Assembly (NCBI GenBank): GCA_004322045.1
Contig: SCRN01000009.1
Span: 206,209-270,208, forward strand
From: Paraburkholderia sp.
Lineage (GTDB): Bacteria; Pseudomonadota; Gammaproteobacteria; Burkholderiales; Burkholderiaceae
DNA length: 64,000 bases
Direction of reading: 5' to 3'
A program made the translations under genes and the position numbers. Under the pieces are notes generated by a model. The model made no database searches, was not told the origin of the DNA, and saw only the letters and a program-made list of their open reading frames with translations. Shown piece by piece: positions 1 to 11,108 of this stretch (positions are counted from its first letter, which is position 1; every line of letters begins with the position of its first letter).

Positions 1-312
1 AAGCTCGATCAAATCCCGTTCGACCAACTGAGCAAGAATCTGAACGGCACGCTGCAAAGCGCGAACAGCCTGTTCAAGCAACTCGACACGCAGTTGGCGC
101 CGCAGGCGCGCGAGACGCTGGCGGCGGCTCAGCGCACTTTCGGCGCGGCGCAGTCCACGCTGCAGCAGGACTCCCCGCTGCAGTCGGACATGCATCAGGC
201 GCTGACGCAGCTCACGCAGACGCTGCAAACGCTCAATGCGCTCGCCGACTATCTCGAACGCCATCCGGAATCGCTGCTGCGCGGCAAAAATAAGGATCCG
301 AAACAGCCATGA
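1..312 (+). CDS. pqiB: PqiB / MCE-family intermembrane transport protein, C-terminal part (5' truncated by window)
   Basis: Open frame 1 from base 1 (KLDQIPFDQLSKNLNGTLQSANSLFKQLD...), overlaps start of pqiC. Confidence 0.75.
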   Translation, partial: KLDQIPFDQLSKNLNGTLQSANSLFKQLDTQLAPQARETLAAAQRTFGAAQSTLQQDSPLQSDMHQALTQLTQTLQTLNALADYLERHPESLLRGKNKDPKQP

Positions 313-1013
313 AGCCCGACCGATTCGCTCTCATCGCGCGCCCGGCCGCATCGGCCGCCGTCTGCGCCGTGCTGGTCGGCGCGACGCTTCTATCGGGTTG
401 CGCCTCGCCGCCAGAGAGCCGGTTCTATACGCTCGGTGCGGGCACGGATGCCGCGCGGCCAGCCGCCAACGAAGCGACCAAGCCCGCGCTTCTGATCGAA
501 GTGCCGACGGTGCAGATGCCCACGCAAGTCGCGCGCAATCAGCTCGTCGTGCAAGACGACGCGACGCGCGTGACCGTCCTCGAGCAGGAACGTTGGGCCT
601 CGCCCCCGGCCGATGAACTGCGGCGTGCGCTGTCGGGCGATCTGGCGGCGCGGCTCGGGACCTTCGACGTCTTCGGCTCGCCGCACCCGGAGAACGTGCC
701 GGTCTATCGAATCGCCGTGAACGTGCGCCGGTTCGAATCGTGGCCCGGCTCGCGGGCCGTGCTCGACACCGTTTGGAGTGTGCGCTCACTGCGCACACAA
801 GCCGTGGTGACATGCAACACGGTCCAAACCGAAACCGTCGGGCCCGGCTACGACGCGCTCGTCGCGGGGCATCGGCGCGCGATCGGCAAGCTCGCGGATA
901 CGATTGCGTCGACGGTGCGGGCATTGGCCTCGAGCGGAAGCCAACCCGTGCTGGGCGCCGATACGTGCGCCGTCGGGGCGCCCTCGACGGCGAAGGGCGG
1001 CGGGACGCCGTAG
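309..1013 (+). CDS. pqiC: PqiC-like lipoprotein, membrane integrity transporter subunit
   Basis: Lipobox LLSGCASPPESRFYTL; ABC-type transport auxiliary lipoprotein pattern; 4-bp overlap with upstream CDS. Confidence 0.85.
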   Translation: MKPDRFALIARPAASAAVCAVLVGATLLSGCASPPESRFYTLGAGTDAARPAANEATKPALLIEVPTVQMPTQVARNQLVVQDDATRVTVLEQERWASPPADELRRALSGDLAARLGTFDVFGSPHPENVPVYRIAVNVRRFESWPGSRAVLDTVWSVRSLRTQAVVTCNTVQTETVGPGYDALVAGHRRAIGKLADTIASTVRALASSGSQPVLGADTCAVGAPSTAKGGGTP

Positions 1014-1075
1014 CAAGGCGGCCTGCGCCGAGCGCCGCCGCGTACAATGACGCCTTTGCACGCTCGGTTTCCCCC

Positions 1076-2401
1076 ATGTCCTCCCCCACTGCGTTCGATT
1101 TTTTTGCCCCCTGCCCACGCGGGCTCGAAGCCGCGCTCGCCGCCGAGCTCGCCGAGATTGCGCAGCGCTTGCCGAGCGCAGCCGGCGCGCCGCGCTTCGA
1201 AGCGGGCGCACAAGTGCCGGGCGGCGTCCATTTCCGCGGCGGTTGGGCCGAAGGCATGGCGGCGAATCTGCATTCGCGCATCGCGAGCCGCGTGCTGCTC
1301 AAGATCGCCGAGCGGCCCTATCGCAACGAGCAAGACATTTACGCGCTGGCAGCCGAGCAGCAGTGGGAACGTTGGTTTTCGGCGAACGAGACGTTGCGGG
1401 TGGACGTCACGGCCATCAAATCGCCGCTGCGCAGCCTCGAATTCGCGACGCTGCGCGTGAAAGACGCCGTCTGCGATCGCTTGCGCAGCGTCAGCGGCGC
1501 GCGGCCGAGCGTCGACACGGCGCAGCCGGACGTGCGCATTTTTGCGTTCCTGACCGCCACGGCCTGCACGCTCTACCTCGATACCTCGGGTGAGCCGCTG
1601 TTCAAGCGCGGCTGGCGCCTGGACAAAGGCGCCGCGCCACTGCGCGAAAACTTGGCGGCGGGAATCTTGCGCGTGACCGGTTGGACGCCCGGCACGCCGC
1701 TCTACGATCCGATGTGCGGCAGCGGAACGTTCATCGCCGAAGCCGCGCAGATCGCGCTCGGCGTTGCCCCCGGCGTGGAGCGCCGCTTCGGTTTCGAAAA
1801 GCTCAAACAGTACGACGTGTCGGCCTGGCAGGCGATGAAGGTGGCCGCCCTCGACGCCAAGCGCGCCGCCAGCGCGAGCCGCGCGCAACTGCCGATCTTC
1901 GGCAGCGACATCTCGGGCGACATGCTCGAGAAAGCGCGCGCGAACTTGGCTCGCGCCGGCGTGCCCGGCCTTTGGCTCAAGCAACTCGACGCGCGCGCGA
2001 TCGTGCCGCCGACCGAGGAGCCCGGCATCATCGTCGCGAACCCGCCTTACGGCGAGCGCATTGCAGTGCGCGGACGCGGTCCGCGCGGCGAAGTGCGCGA
2101 GCCGCGCCACGGCGGCCGCGAACCGGGCGTCGAATCGTTCAGCCGCGCCCAGCCCGATGCCGCCGACAGCGAATTCTTCCGCGCCTTCGGCGATGCGCTC
2201 AAGCAGCGCTTCACCGGCTGGCGCGCCTTCGTCTTGACTGCCGATCGCTCCCTGCCGGGACAAATGCGGTTGCGCGAATCGACGAAGACACCGCTGTTCA
2301 ACGGCGCGCTCGAATGCCGGCTGTTCCGTTTCGATCTCGTGGCGGGAAGCGTCAAGGCGCGTCCGGCGCAGCAAGACCCGAAGGACGCCGCCGGCGAGTA
2401 G
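1076..2401 (+). CDS. THUMP-domain class I SAM-dependent RNA methyltransferase (RlmL/YcbY N-half-like)
   Basis: FFAPCPRGLEAALAAEL start, LYDPMCGSGTFIAEAA, IIVANPPYGER motifs. Confidence 0.9.
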   Translation: MSSPTAFDFFAPCPRGLEAALAAELAEIAQRLPSAAGAPRFEAGAQVPGGVHFRGGWAEGMAANLHSRIASRVLLKIAERPYRNEQDIYALAAEQQWERWFSANETLRVDVTAIKSPLRSLEFATLRVKDAVCDRLRSVSGARPSVDTAQPDVRIFAFLTATACTLYLDTSGEPLFKRGWRLDKGAAPLRENLAAGILRVTGWTPGTPLYDPMCGSGTFIAEAAQIALGVAPGVERRFGFEKLKQYDVSAWQAMKVAALDAKRAASASRAQLPIFGSDISGDMLEKARANLARAGVPGLWLKQLDARAIVPPTEEPGIIVANPPYGERIAVRGRGPRGEVREPRHGGREPGVESFSRAQPDAADSEFFRAFGDALKQRFTGWRAFVLTADRSLPGQMRLRESTKTPLFNGALECRLFRFDLVAGSVKARPAQQDPKDAAGE

Positions 2402-2540
2402 CGCCGCTCGCAGGCTGACCCACTCCGCGAAATAAGGACAAGCTGCTGACAGAACGCTGTCAGCAGCGCCGGCGCAGACTCTCTCTTACGCCAACCGGCG
2501 CCTTGCCCAGCTTGCTTTCCCACCTTCGACGGAGACTGTC

Positions 2541-2942
2541 ATGACAGCTGTTGCCACTGCCACGCGCGTGCTTGCCTGGTTCGAAATTCCCGCACTCGAT
2601 TTCGCGCGCGCCGTGCGTTTCTACGAGGCCGCGCTCGACGCTCCGCTGCGGCGCGAAGTGTTCGGCGGCGTGCCGATGGCCGTATTCGCGCACGAGGATG
2701 AAGCGACGGGCGGCGCGATCGTCTGCAACCCGCGCGACATGCGCCCGTCGGTGACGGGTGACGGCGTCGCCGTCTACCTGAATGCGGAACCGACGCTGCA
2801 AGCCACGCTCGATCGAATCGAGCCGGCCGGCGGCAAGATCGACGGCTCGATCGTCGAATTGCCGAACGACATCGGGTACATCGCCTTCTTCATCGATACG
2901 GAGGGCAACCGGATCGGCCTGCATTCGCGTCATCTGCGTTGA
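2541..2942 (+). CDS. VOC family (glyoxalase/bleomycin resistance-like) protein
   Basis: WFEIPALDFARAVRFYEAAL...GYIAFFIDTEGNRIGLHS. Confidence 0.9.
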   Translation: MTAVATATRVLAWFEIPALDFARAVRFYEAALDAPLRREVFGGVPMAVFAHEDEATGGAIVCNPRDMRPSVTGDGVAVYLNAEPTLQATLDRIEPAGGKIDGSIVELPNDIGYIAFFIDTEGNRIGLHSRHLR

Positions 2943-2958
2943 GCATTACACTTGCGCC

Positions 2959-3681
2959 ATGAGCCGACGCGCCGATCGCTTGTTCCAAATCGCCGAATTG
3001 CTGCGCGGGCGGCGTTTGACGACCGCGCAGCAATTAGCCGAGTGGCTGCGGGTATCGCAGCGCACCGTGTATCGGGACGTGCGCGACCTGCAGTTGTCGG
3101 GGGTGCCGATCGAGGGGGAAGCCGGCATCGGCTACCGGCTCAGCCGCTCGGCTAGCCTGCCGCCATTGACCTTTACGGCCGAGGAACTGGCGGCGCTGGC
3201 AGCGGGCGCGCGCATGATTGAAACCTGGGGCGGCGCTGCGCTCGCAAGCGGCGCGCGCAGCGCCTTGGCGAAAGTGGCATCGGCCATGCCGGCCGACAAA
3301 CGTGCGACGCTCGAGCGGCTTGCCGTCTTCGCGCCATCGTTTCACATCGACCGCGAGTTTTCGGAGAAAGTCGATACGCTGCATCGCGCCGTCGATACCC
3401 GCCATATCGTCAGCTTCGCCTACCGGGACCGCCAAGGCGCTTGCACGCAGCGGCGCATCTGGCCGCTCAGTCTCGTCTATTGGGGCGGACGCTGGACCGT
3501 CGGCGCCTGGTGCGAGCTCCGCGGCGATTTCCGGAATTTCGACATTGCGCAAATGACGCACGTCGAGCAGAACGAGACGTTTCCCGACATCGAAGGACGG
3601 CGGCTCGCCGATTACCTACGCCGTGTCGAAGCCCCGTCGGAGAGCCACGCATCGCGTGCGCGCACTCCGGCGAAAACCTAG
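2959..3681 (+). CDS. YafY-type HTH/WYL transcriptional regulator
   Basis: MSRRADRLFQIAELLRGRRLTTAQQLAEWLRVSQRTVYRDV; C-terminal WYL-like region. Confidence 0.92.
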   Translation: MSRRADRLFQIAELLRGRRLTTAQQLAEWLRVSQRTVYRDVRDLQLSGVPIEGEAGIGYRLSRSASLPPLTFTAEELAALAAGARMIETWGGAALASGARSALAKVASAMPADKRATLERLAVFAPSFHIDREFSEKVDTLHRAVDTRHIVSFAYRDRQGACTQRRIWPLSLVYWGGRWTVGAWCELRGDFRNFDIAQMTHVEQNETFPDIEGRRLADYLRRVEAPSESHASRARTPAKT

Positions 3682-3689
3682 CACGCGCC

Positions 3690-5144
3690 TCACTCGACGG
3701 ACTTCACCATATCCTCGATGACTTTCTTCGCATCGCCGAAGACCATCATGGTCTTGTCCATGTAGAACAGCTCGTTGTCGAGCCCCGCGTACCCCGCCGC
3801 CATCGACCGCTTGTTGACGATCACGGTGCGCGCCTTGTACGCCTCGATGATCGGCATGCCGGCGATCGGCGATTTCGGATCGTTCTTGGCCGCGGGATTG
3901 ACGACATCGTTGGCCCCGAGCACCAGCACGACATCCGTCTGACCGAACTCGTTATTGATGTCTTCCATCTCGTAGACGAGGTCGTACGGCACTTCGGCCT
4001 CGGCGAGCAGCACGTTCATGTGTCCCGGCATCCGGCCCGCTACCGGGTGAATGGCATAACGCACGTCCACGCCCTTCTCGATGAGCTTGTCGGTCAATTC
4101 CTTGAGCGCATGCTGCGCGCGCGCCACGGCCAACCCGTAGCCGGGCACGATGACGACCGATTCCGCGTTGCCGAGCATGAACGAGGCATCCTCGGCCGAA
4201 CCCGACTTCACGGGCCGCTGCTCCGCCGTGCCGCCGGCAGCCGCGGCCCCCGGCTCCGCACCGAACCCGCCGAGCAACACGTTGAAGAACGAGCGATTCA
4301 TCGCATGGCACATGATGTACGACAGAATCGCACCCGAGGAGCCGACGAGCGAGCCTGCGATGATCAGCATCGCGTTGTTCAGCGAGAAGCCGATACCGGC
4401 CGCGGCCCATCCCGAATAGGAGTTCAGCATCGACACGACGACGGGCATGTCCGCGCCGCCGATCGGGATGATGATGAGCACCCCGAGCGCGAACGCGATG
4501 AGCGTCATGATGATGAACGGCAGCCACGATTGCGTCAGGAAGAAGATAATGCCGAAGCCGAGCATGCCGAGCGCGAGCATCAGATTGATCAGATGCTGGC
4601 CCGGATAGACGACTGGCGCTCCCTGAAACAAGCGGAACTTGTATTTGCCCGATAGCTTGCCGAACGCGATGACCGAACCGCTGAACGTGATGGCGCCGAC
4701 GAACGTGCCGATGAACAACTCGATGCGGTTGCCGTAGGGCAGGAAGCTCGCATCGGGCGCGTCGGGCGGGACGAGCCCGAACGCGGCCGGCTCGCTGACG
4801 ACGGCATACGCAATCGCTACAGCGGCCAAACCGATGAGCGAGTGCATGGCTGCAACGAGTTCGGGCATCTTCGTCATTTCGACGCGCGCCGCGACATAGG
4901 CGCCCACGGCCCCCCCGACGACGAGCGCGGCGAACAGCAAGCCGAGCCCGAGCGCGAGATTCGAACCGAGCAGCGCTGCTTGCTTGACGATGAGCGCGAT
5001 CGTGGTCAGGATCGCGATCGCCATGCCGACCATGCCGAATAGATTGCCGGCGCGCGCGCTCTTCGGATTGGACAGCCCCTTGAGCGCTTGAATGAAACAG
5101 ACCGACGCGAGCAGATACAGCAGCGTGACGACGTTGATGCTCAT
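3690..5144 (-). CDS. pntB: NAD(P)(+) transhydrogenase beta subunit
   Basis: Membrane N-term plus VVIVPGYGLAVARAQHALKELTD...IHPVAGRMPGHMNVLLAEA. Confidence 0.96.
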   Translation of the reverse strand: MSINVVTLLYLLASVCFIQALKGLSNPKSARAGNLFGMVGMAIAILTTIALIVKQAALLGSNLALGLGLLFAALVVGGAVGAYVAARVEMTKMPELVAAMHSLIGLAAVAIAYAVVSEPAAFGLVPPDAPDASFLPYGNRIELFIGTFVGAITFSGSVIAFGKLSGKYKFRLFQGAPVVYPGQHLINLMLALGMLGFGIIFFLTQSWLPFIIMTLIAFALGVLIIIPIGGADMPVVVSMLNSYSGWAAAGIGFSLNNAMLIIAGSLVGSSGAILSYIMCHAMNRSFFNVLLGGFGAEPGAAAAGGTAEQRPVKSGSAEDASFMLGNAESVVIVPGYGLAVARAQHALKELTDKLIEKGVDVRYAIHPVAGRMPGHMNVLLAEAEVPYDLVYEMEDINNEFGQTDVVLVLGANDVVNPAAKNDPKSPIAGMPIIEAYKARTVIVNKRSMAAGYAGLDNELFYMDKTMMVFGDAKKVIEDMVKSVE

Positions 5145-5465
5145 TTACGCACCCCCCTTCTTCGTCTCTTTCTTGGGCTCTTTTTTCTTGAACATCTCGA
5201 GCATGCGCCGCGTCACGAGAAAGCCGCCGAACACGTTGACGGCCGCGAGCAGCACGGCGAACGTGCCGAAGAACTTGCCCGGGCCGCCGATGGTGAGACC
5301 GGTCGCGAGCATGGCGCCGACGATCACGATGGCCGAGATCGCATTGGTCACCGCCATGAGCGGCGTATGCAGCGCTGGCGTCACATTCCAGACCACGTGA
5401 TAGCCGACATAGACGGCCAGCACGAAGATGATCAGATTGATGACGGTATGGTTGATGATTTCCAT
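5145..5465 (-). CDS. pntAB: NAD(P) transhydrogenase alpha subunit, small membrane part
   Basis: 106 aa TM protein between pntA and pnt[17 protein letters not shown]. Confidence 0.92.
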   Translation of the reverse strand: MEIINHTVINLIIFVLAVYVGYHVVWNVTPALHTPLMAVTNAISAIVIVGAMLATGLTIGGPGKFFGTFAVLLAAVNVFGGFLVTRRMLEMFKKKEPKKETKKGGA

Positions 5466-5476
5466 CGCCTCGCTCC

Positions 5477-6631
5477 TTATGCCGGCTTGCGGGTCACGGC
5501 GCCGTCGCGGGCCAGCAGCGTGGCCGCGACGATGTCGTCGTTCATGTCGATGTTCAGCGCACCCTCCTTCGTGACGATCAGCTTCAGGAAGTCGAACAGA
5601 TTGCGCGCATAGAGGGACGAAGCGTCGGCAGCGACCATCGCCGGCAGGTTTGTATGGCCCACGATGGTGACCCCGTGCTTGGTCACGACCTGATCGGGCT
5701 CGGTCAGCGGGCAATTGCCGCCGCGCACGCCCGGCATGCCGGCCAGCTCGGCGCCGCGGCCCGCGGCCAAATCGACGACGACCGAACCGGGGCGCATGGC
5801 CTGCACCGTTTCGCTCGATATCAGCGTCGGCGCGTCGCGCCCCGGAATCAGCGCCGTCGTGATGACGATGTCGGCCGCCTTGGCGCGCTCGTGAACGGCC
5901 GCAGACTGGCGTGCGAGCCAAGAGGGCGGCATGGGCCGCGCGTAGCCGCCCACGCCTTCGGCCGCCTCGCGCTCCTCCTGCGTCTCGAAAGGCACGTCGA
6001 TGAATTTCGCGCCGAGCGATTCGATTTGCTCTTTGACGGCCGGGCGCACGTCCGATGCCTCGATCACGGCGCCCAGACGCTTGGCCGTGGCGATCGCCTG
6101 CAATCCGGCCACACCGGCGCCGAGAATCAGCACGCGAGCGGCCTTGACCGTGCCCGCGGCCGTCATCAGCATCGGCATGAAACGCGGATAGAGATCGGCG
6201 GCGATCAGCACGGCCTTGTAGCCTGCGATGTTCGCCTGCGAGGACAAGACGTCGAGGCTTTGTGCGCGGGTCGTGCGCGGCGCAGCTTCGAGCGCGAACG
6301 CCGTGACGCCCGCTTGCGCGATGCGCCCGGCGTTCGCGGCGTTGAACGGATCGAGCATGCCCACCAACACGGCGCCGCGCTTGACGAATGCAAGCTCGGT
6401 TTCGCTGGGCGACTGCACTTTGAGGACGAGATCGGCGCCCAACGCCGCGTCGGCTTCGACAAGCTCGGCGCCGGCGGCGGCATAAGCGTCGTCGGTGAAG
6501 CTGGCGGCCGCTCCCGCGCCGCGCTCGATCGTGACGCGATGCCCTGCTTGGACGTATTTCTTCACCGTCTCGGGCGTCGCGGCGACGCGCGCTTCGTGCG
6601 CGTGCGTCTCGGCTGGCACTCCGATGTGCAT
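5477..6631 (-). CDS. pntAA: NAD(P) transhydrogenase alpha subunit, NAD-binding part
   Basis: [25 protein letters not shown]..., [20 protein letters not shown]. Confidence 0.95.
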   Translation of the reverse strand: MHIGVPAETHAHEARVAATPETVKKYVQAGHRVTIERGAGAAASFTDDAYAAAGAELVEADAALGADLVLKVQSPSETELAFVKRGAVLVGMLDPFNAANAGRIAQAGVTAFALEAAPRTTRAQSLDVLSSQANIAGYKAVLIAADLYPRFMPMLMTAAGTVKAARVLILGAGVAGLQAIATAKRLGAVIEASDVRPAVKEQIESLGAKFIDVPFETQEEREAAEGVGGYARPMPPSWLARQSAAVHERAKAADIVITTALIPGRDAPTLISSETVQAMRPGSVVVDLAAGRGAELAGMPGVRGGNCPLTEPDQVVTKHGVTIVGHTNLPAMVAADASSLYARNLFDFLKLIVTKEGALNIDMNDDIVAATLLARDGAVTRKPA

Positions 6632-7043
6632 CGTTGAATCCTCCTCACCTGCTCGTGATTGAAGCGAAGACGGGCCGACGATGCTGCGCCGACTCCATCG
6701 TTTGAATACGACTACACGGCTGCAAGAGAACACTGGCCCGCGCCGCATAGGCGCTCTGCCCGCAGGCAGGCCCGCTTGGCGACGGCGCCACGCGCGCCTG
6801 GCACGGCCACGGCACGCTGAGCGTCACTTTAACCGAAGTCGCCCCGACTCGAAAAAAATCGGTGCCATAAAGCCGGAGGCAACCGATGCGCATCGAGCAG
6901 CCTGGAGCAGCGTTAAGCAGCCTCGAGCAGCCGCAACCACCGCGAGCCGTTGCACGCGCCATTCGGTGGTCAACGAGCGCCGCACCGGGGCAGCGCGCGA
7001 GCGCGCCCGGCAGCGCCGCCCGCCAACCGGTAAAATGGCGCCC

Positions 7044-7529
7044 ATGAAACAGGAACGCTGGGCGCCCCACGTAACCGTGGCGGCCGTCGTCGAACGAGAA
7101 GGCCGTTTTCTGGTGGTCGAGGAGCAAACGTCCGAAGGTTTGCGCATCAATCAGCCGGCCGGGCACCTAGAGCCCGGCGAGACGCTGACGCAGGCCGTCG
7201 TGCGCGAAACGATCGAAGAAACCGCGCACCGCTTCGTGCCACAAGCGCTCGTCGGTGCTTACATGATGCATATCGATCGCTCCGACGGCCGGGCCGCCAC
7301 CTACCTGCGCTTCACGTTTTGCGGCCGGCCCGAGCCGGTAGCGCCTGCGGGCGCGCTCGACGAGGGCATCGTGCGCACGCTGTGGCTCACGGCCGAAGAG
7401 TTGCGCGCGTGTCGCGAGCGGCATCGTACGCCGCTCGTCATGCGCTCGCTCGACGATTACCTCGCGGGCCGGCGTTTTCCGCTCGACTTCGTGCACACGC
7501 ACTCGGTCGGGCCTTCCAACGGCAAGTAA
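7044..7529 (+). CDS. NUDIX hydrolase
   Basis: Nudix box [21 protein letters not shown]. Confidence 0.93.
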   Translation: MKQERWAPHVTVAAVVEREGRFLVVEEQTSEGLRINQPAGHLEPGETLTQAVVRETIEETAHRFVPQALVGAYMMHIDRSDGRAATYLRFTFCGRPEPVAPAGALDEGIVRTLWLTAEELRACRERHRTPLVMRSLDDYLAGRRFPLDFVHTHSVGPSNGK

Positions 7530-7555
7530 CAGCCAAGCAGTCGGTCATTCGTTCA

Positions 7556-8650
7556 ATGGGTAAGCAAAGAGTCGTGGTGGGCATGTCGGGCGGCGTCGAT
7601 TCGTCGGTGACGGCGTGGCTGCTCAAGGAAGCCGGGTACGACGTCGTCGGCCTGTTCATGAAGAACTGGGAAGACGACGACGACAGCGAGTACTGCTCCA
7701 CGCGGCAGGACTGGATCGACGTCGTCTCGGTGGCCGATTTGATCGGCATCGACGTCGAAGCCGTCAATTTCGCGGCCGAGTACAAGGAGCGCGTATTCTC
7801 GGAATTCCTGCGCGAATATTCGGCCGGCCGCACGCCGAATCCCGACGTGCTGTGCAACGCCGAAATCAAGTTCAAGGCGTTCCTCGATCACGCGATGGCG
7901 CTGGGCGCGCAGACCATTGCGACGGGCCACTACGCGCGCGTGCGCGAGGTGGACGGCCGCTTCGAGCTGCTCAAGGCGAAGGACCTCACGAAAGATCAGT
8001 CCTATTTCCTGCATCGGCTGAACCAAGCCCAGTTGTCCAAGACGCTGTTTCCGCTCGGAGAGATTCCGAAGACCGAAGTGCGCGCGATCGCCGCGTCGAT
8101 CGGTCTGCCCAATGCGAAGAAAAAGGATTCGACGGGCATTTGCTTCATCGGCGAGCGGCCGTTTCGGGATTTTCTCAATCGCTACCTGCCCACCCAGCCG
8201 GGACCGATGAAGACGCCGGACGGCACGGTCGTGGGCGAGCACGTCGGCCTTGCCTTCTATACGCTCGGGCAGCGCAAGGGGATCGGGATCGGCGGCAGCA
8301 AGGCCGGCAGCGGGGAGCCGTGGTTCGTTGCGAGCAAAGACATGGCCACCAACACGCTGTATGTCGTGCAGGGCCACGACCACGAATGGCTGCTCTCGCG
8401 CACGCTTGCCGCGGGCAATACCAGTTGGGTGTCCGGCAGCGCGCCCGCGCTCGGCGAGCGCTTCGGCGCGAAGACACGTTATCGCCAAGCCGATGCCGCC
8501 TGCACATTCGAAGCAATCGACCACGGCCCGAACGGCGAGCGCTTCACCCTGCAGTTCGACGAGCCGCAATGGGCGGTGACGCCGGGTCAGTCCGCCGTCC
8601 TCTACGACGGAGATGTGTGTCTGGGCGGCGGCATCATCGAGGCCGCCTAA
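7556..8650 (+). CDS. mnmA: tRNA 2-thiouridine(34) synthase
   Basis: [53 protein letters not shown]. Confidence 0.97.
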   Translation: MGKQRVVVGMSGGVDSSVTAWLLKEAGYDVVGLFMKNWEDDDDSEYCSTRQDWIDVVSVADLIGIDVEAVNFAAEYKERVFSEFLREYSAGRTPNPDVLCNAEIKFKAFLDHAMALGAQTIATGHYARVREVDGRFELLKAKDLTKDQSYFLHRLNQAQLSKTLFPLGEIPKTEVRAIAASIGLPNAKKKDSTGICFIGERPFRDFLNRYLPTQPGPMKTPDGTVVGEHVGLAFYTLGQRKGIGIGGSKAGSGEPWFVASKDMATNTLYVVQGHDHEWLLSRTLAAGNTSWVSGSAPALGERFGAKTRYRQADAACTFEAIDHGPNGERFTLQFDEPQWAVTPGQSAVLYDGDVCLGGGIIEAA

Positions 8651-8796
8651 TCGCCGGGCCGCCCGGCGATGAAACTCACCATTGCGAAATCGCCTGCCTA
8701 TCTGGCGCGCGAACCGGATCGTTCCCGATTAAACTTGCGCATCCTTCGCCCGCCCACCGCTCGATCCGAGCGGCGCGCCCCTTTTCCGCACGGAGC

Positions 8797-10042
8797 ATGC
8801 CGATGTTCTCGCGACGCTATTTCGCCCTCTGGTGCGCGGTGCTGCTAGCCGCGATCGGCGCTCTTCTCGTCCTCGCCCGCGTGATCTCCGGGCTTTGGTT
8901 GCTGATCCCCGCCGTCCTGATCGCCGTCGGCATCTTCGATCTGCGGCAGGCGCGGCACAGCATCTTGCGCAACTACCCGATCGCCGGCCACCTGCGCTTT
9001 TTCTTCGAATTCATTCGCCCCGAGATTCGGCAGTACTTCGTCGAAGACGACACCGAAGAAAAGCCGTTCTCGCGCGCGCAACGCAGCATCGTCTATCAAC
9101 GGGCGAAGAACGAGCCGGATAGCCGGCCCTACGGCACCGAACTCGACGTCAAAGCGGTGGCGCATGAATGGATCAGCCATTCATTGGCGCCCACCAAGCT
9201 CACTACGCACGACTTTCGCATCGTCGTCGGGCCGGATCGCGCGCAGCCGTACTCGATGTCGATCTTCAACATCTCGGCGATGAGCTTCGGCGCGCTGTCG
9301 GCCAATGCGATCCGCGCGTTGAACCTAGGCGCGAAGAACGGCGGATTCGCGCACGACACGGGCGAAGGCTCGCTCTCGAAATATCACCGCGAGCACGGCG
9401 GCGACATCATCTGGGAGATTGCATCGGGCTATTTCGGCTGCCGCAACCAAGACGGCACGTTCAGCGCCGAGAAATTCGCGAGCCAAGCGCGCGACCCGCA
9501 GGTGAAGATGATCGAGGTCAAGCTCTCGCAGGGCGCCAAGCCCGGACACGGCGGTGTGCTGCCGGCGGCGAAGGTCACCCCCGAAATCTCGGAGGCGCGC
9601 GGCGTGCCGATGGGCCAAGACTGCATCTCGCCGGCCTCGCACAGCGCATTCTCGACACCGCGCGGCCTGCTCGAATTCGTCGATCGGCTGCGCACGCTCG
9701 CGGGCGGCAAACCAACCGGCTTCAAGCTTTGCATCGGCCACCCGTGGGAGTTCTTCGCGATCGCGAAAGCCATGATCGAGACGGGCATCGTGCCTGACTT
9801 CATCGTCGTCGACGGCGCTGAAGGCGGCACGGGCGCCGCACCGCTGGAGTTCACTGACCATATCGGCGTGCCGCTGCAAGAGGGGCTGCTGCTCGTGCAC
9901 AACACGCTCGTCGGTGTCGGATTGCGGGACAAGATCCGCATCGGGGCGAGCGGCAAGATGATCACGGCATTCGACATCGCGCGCACGCTTGCGATCGGCG
10001 CCGATTGGGTCAACTCGGCCCGCGGCTTCATGTTCGCGGTGG
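8797..10042 (+). pseudogene. FMN-binding glutamate synthase-family protein, N-terminal part, interrupted by island insertion (frame runs on to 10140 into island DNA)
   Basis: RPYGTELDV...FNISAMSFGALSANAI...GEGSLSKYHREHGGDIIWEI...SARGFMFAV then unrelated VIYPILAQLFNVM; the remaining C-term is at 43949-44329. Confidence 0.95.
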
Positions 10043-10070
10043 TTATTTACCCCATACTCGCCCAACTATT
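10041..10070 (+). repeat. Left terminal inverted repeat of island
   Basis: GGTTATTTACC...CCCAACTATT, matches reverse complement of right end. Confidence 0.75.
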
Positions 10071-10194
10071 CAATGTTATGAAGGCCTTTTCTGCAACCTT
10101 CAATGGGGCGCGCTCACGCGTCATAGGGTGCTGGGGTTAGGAATCTAATTTATATTTTGGCAAGCCGGCTGTGCCGGCGCGTCAGCGCGTTCGA

Positions 10195-10269
10195 GTGTGT
10201 GCAACGTCGGAACCGCCCTCCGGGCGGCTGTCCACGCCCTTGTGGTGTGGGCAGCGAGGTTGTGCACAC
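10195..10269 (+). other. Candidate structured element (three-way-junction fold)
   Basis: Closing stem GTGTGTGCAAC/GTTGTGCACAC (11 bp with two G-U) encloses hairpins CCGCCC-TCC-GGGCGG and CCACGCC/GGTGTGG; preceded by hairpin GCCGGC-TGT-GCCGGC (10164-10178). Confidence 0.45.
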
Positions 10270-10434
10270 GGGGAATGTCAGCACGCTTGGGATGACCGAC
10301 CTGTGCTGGCCAGTAGCGTTCGGGCGCGGTTCGCCGAATCGCTGGAAGCATTAATCGCTGCCAGAAATGCTTCTTTCTGTGACCTAAAAAAGCGCCAATC
10401 TAAAGCTGATACAGGCTGGGAGCTGCCTTTCCAT

Positions 10435-10460
10435 CTGGTACTTTTTTTGAAAAGTACCAG
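10435..10460. other. Perfect 11-bp hairpin CTGGTACTTTT-TTTG-AAAAGTACCAG
   Basis: Direct reading. Confidence 0.7.
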
Positions 10461-10684
10461 CGCCGTGGCACCCCTGGCGCTTCGCCGCGAGCAAAAATCC
10501 CCGAAGCATCCTCGAAGCGTCTCGCCCCTCCGGCGAGCACTGAGCATTGTCAAACGGTCAGCTCAACGAAGGGCGTGGCACAAAAGCCACTATAGCTTGA
10601 GAGCAAACAAGGCTGGATTCTGGAAAGAGATTGCGGTCCGGAGCAGCTTAACGGGTGGAGAGCCCGTGTTCACAGGATTGGTCG

Positions 10685-10921
10685 TTACGGGCTGACTAGC
10701 ACAACGGGGTCGACCTCGAGGCCAGCCGCCAACTTTTGGAGGTTGTCGACGGTGACGTTGCTCACCGAACGTTCGACCTGACTAACGTAGGTCCGATGGA
10801 AACCACACTTGTCACTCAGCTGTTCTTGTGACAATCCCCTCTCAGTACGCAGCTTCCGGACAGTGTCAGCGACGCGCCGGCGCAAGTATGGGTCGAATTC
10901 TTTGAGCTCGATTTCGGTCAT
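10685..10921 (-). CDS. XRE-family HTH transcriptional regulator (78 aa)
   Basis: VADTVRKLRTERGLSQEQLSDKCGFHRTYVSQVERSVSNVTVDNLQKLAAGL. Confidence 0.93.
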   Translation of the reverse strand: MTEIELKEFDPYLRRRVADTVRKLRTERGLSQEQLSDKCGFHRTYVSQVERSVSNVTVDNLQKLAAGLEVDPVVLVSP

Positions 10922-11108
10922 GAACCGGAGATTCGCCTAACGCTGCAATCTCGTCTACTCGATATATATCTACCGTATATGCATCTACTGTGTATACATC
11001 TCATACCAGAACGTCTATCATTCGCGAACTGGTGTCCGACGGAGCGCTGGCTGGATGCCACGTTCGCGCGCTACTAGCTGTAGGGTGGGGCCAAAGATAG
11101 GCGGCCCT

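Noticed and set aside
848-2374. 508-aa antisense ORF opposite the RNA methyltransferase gene, and many similar long shadow ORFs (331-1302, 3441-4655, 5654-6637, 7615-8790, 45005-46387, 49155-51038, 59616-61211)
   Set aside because: Arg/Ala/Gly-rich or low-complexity translations opposite or out of frame with well-supported genes; typical of GC-rich DNA.
5145-6631. Transhydrogenase alpha subunit split into two genes as a possible disruption
   Set aside because: Separate PntAA/PntAB subunits are a normal arrangement in proteobacteria.
10030-10060. tRNA gene as attachment site
   Set aside because: The junction lies inside a protein-coding gene and no tRNA-like sequence is visible at either end.
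10157-10695. Overlapping ORFs of 65 and 174 aa in the left end of the island
   Set aside because: They span perfect hairpins and lack protein-like composition; region treated as non-coding structured DNA.
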